Source: an uncultured bacterium
GTDB lineage: Bacteria > Bacillota > Clostridia > Lachnospirales > Lachnospiraceae
Direction: 5' to 3'
DNA: 44,172 nt
Assembly: GCA_945949875.1 (NCBI GenBank)
Contig: CAMFGH010000012.1
Span: forward strand, 1 to 44,172
Shown here: positions 44,046 through 44,172 of the stretch, piece after piece
Layout of the letters: each line of letters opens with the position of its first letter
How positions within the stretch are numbered: the first letter of the stretch is position 1
Notes under the pieces: generated by a model
Database searches by the model: none
The model's input: only the letters and a program-made list of their open reading frames with translations
What the model was told of the DNA's origin: nothing
Program-made: the position numbers and the translations under genes

Positions 44046-44172
44046 CTGCTTTTTATGTTCCTGCTTTTTATGTTCCTGTTTTTATATGTCCTGTTTTTTA
44101 TATTCCTGCTTTTTATGTTCCTGCTTTTTATGTTCCTGCTTTTTATGTTCCTGCTTTTTATGTTCCTGCTTT
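44046..44172 (-). repeat. 15-bp tandem array upstream of uvrB, running off the window
   Basis: CTGCTTTTTATGTTC repeats with period 15 from 44046 to the window edge, about eight and a half copies, of which copies three and four (76-105 of that kilobase) are degenerate. On the minus strand each unit includes a TAA, in phase from unit to unit. The gene before uvrB lies outside the window; by analogy with other loci here this may be its duplicated 3' end. Confidence 0.85.

Noticed and set aside
44046-44172. CRISPR-like array
   Set aside because: The units are directly adjacent with no spacers, so this is simple tandem repetition. The same holds for the arrays at 28304, 34640 and 35545.

Overview
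The window looks like chromosomal DNA of an anaerobic Clostridia member, most likely Lachnospiraceae. Support comes from moderate-to-low GC, strong GGAGG-type ribosome binding sites, a Spo0A-type DNA-binding domain, a CotH-family protein, a CdaA-CdaR-GlmM operon and the Firmicute gene order mbl-flhO-flhP next to comFC-yvyF. No rRNA, tRNA or CRISPR array was found.

Layout. Left part (1-20 kb) is a surface-glycan or glycosylation region. It holds a partial, apparently frameshifted membrane protein, a receiver-less Spo0A-like regulator, a large membrane protein followed by a CotH-family protein, then a minus-strand operon rfbD > fkp > GT-C-like > GtrB-like GT2 > GT-C-like. After it come a YerB-like (DUF3048) lipoprotein, another plus-strand GT-C-like protein and two minus-strand GT-C-like proteins. 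The logic is consistent with making activated sugars (GDP-L-fucose by Fkp, dTDP-L-rhamnose by RfbD), loading a sugar on undecaprenyl phosphate (GT2) and transferring it outside the membrane (GT-C proteins). Between 19.4 and 20.9 kb lies an AT-rich islet with an unknown small membrane protein and an IS110-family transposase remnant.

Middle part (20.9-34.2 kb, all minus strand) is housekeeping: leuA, a PTS HPr gene, glmM, cdaR, cdaA, two unknown membrane proteins, yvyF, comFC and recD2, plus a 710-residue protein with two GT-C-like halves. CdaA, CdaR and GlmM form the conserved c-di-AMP/cell-wall module; GlmM feeds peptidoglycan synthesis.

Right part (34.2-44.2 kb, minus strand) has a rod-binding FlgJ-like protein, flhP, flhO, mbl, a secreted protein with a duplicated domain, uvrA and uvrB.

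The most unusual DNA features are: (a) short tandem arrays that begin at or next to the last codons of several genes, with the stop codon inside the repeat unit and a different unit for each gene (yvyF, flhP, flhO, uvrA, and probably the gene before uvrB, which lies outside the window); (b) an imperfect inverted repeat of about 210 bp filling most of the comFC-recD2 gap; (c) a Spo0A output domain with no receiver domain; (d) a possible fossil of an IS110 left end, including its bridge-RNA region. Functions given for the GT-C-like proteins are inferred from fold-like features and context, not from recognised orthologues.
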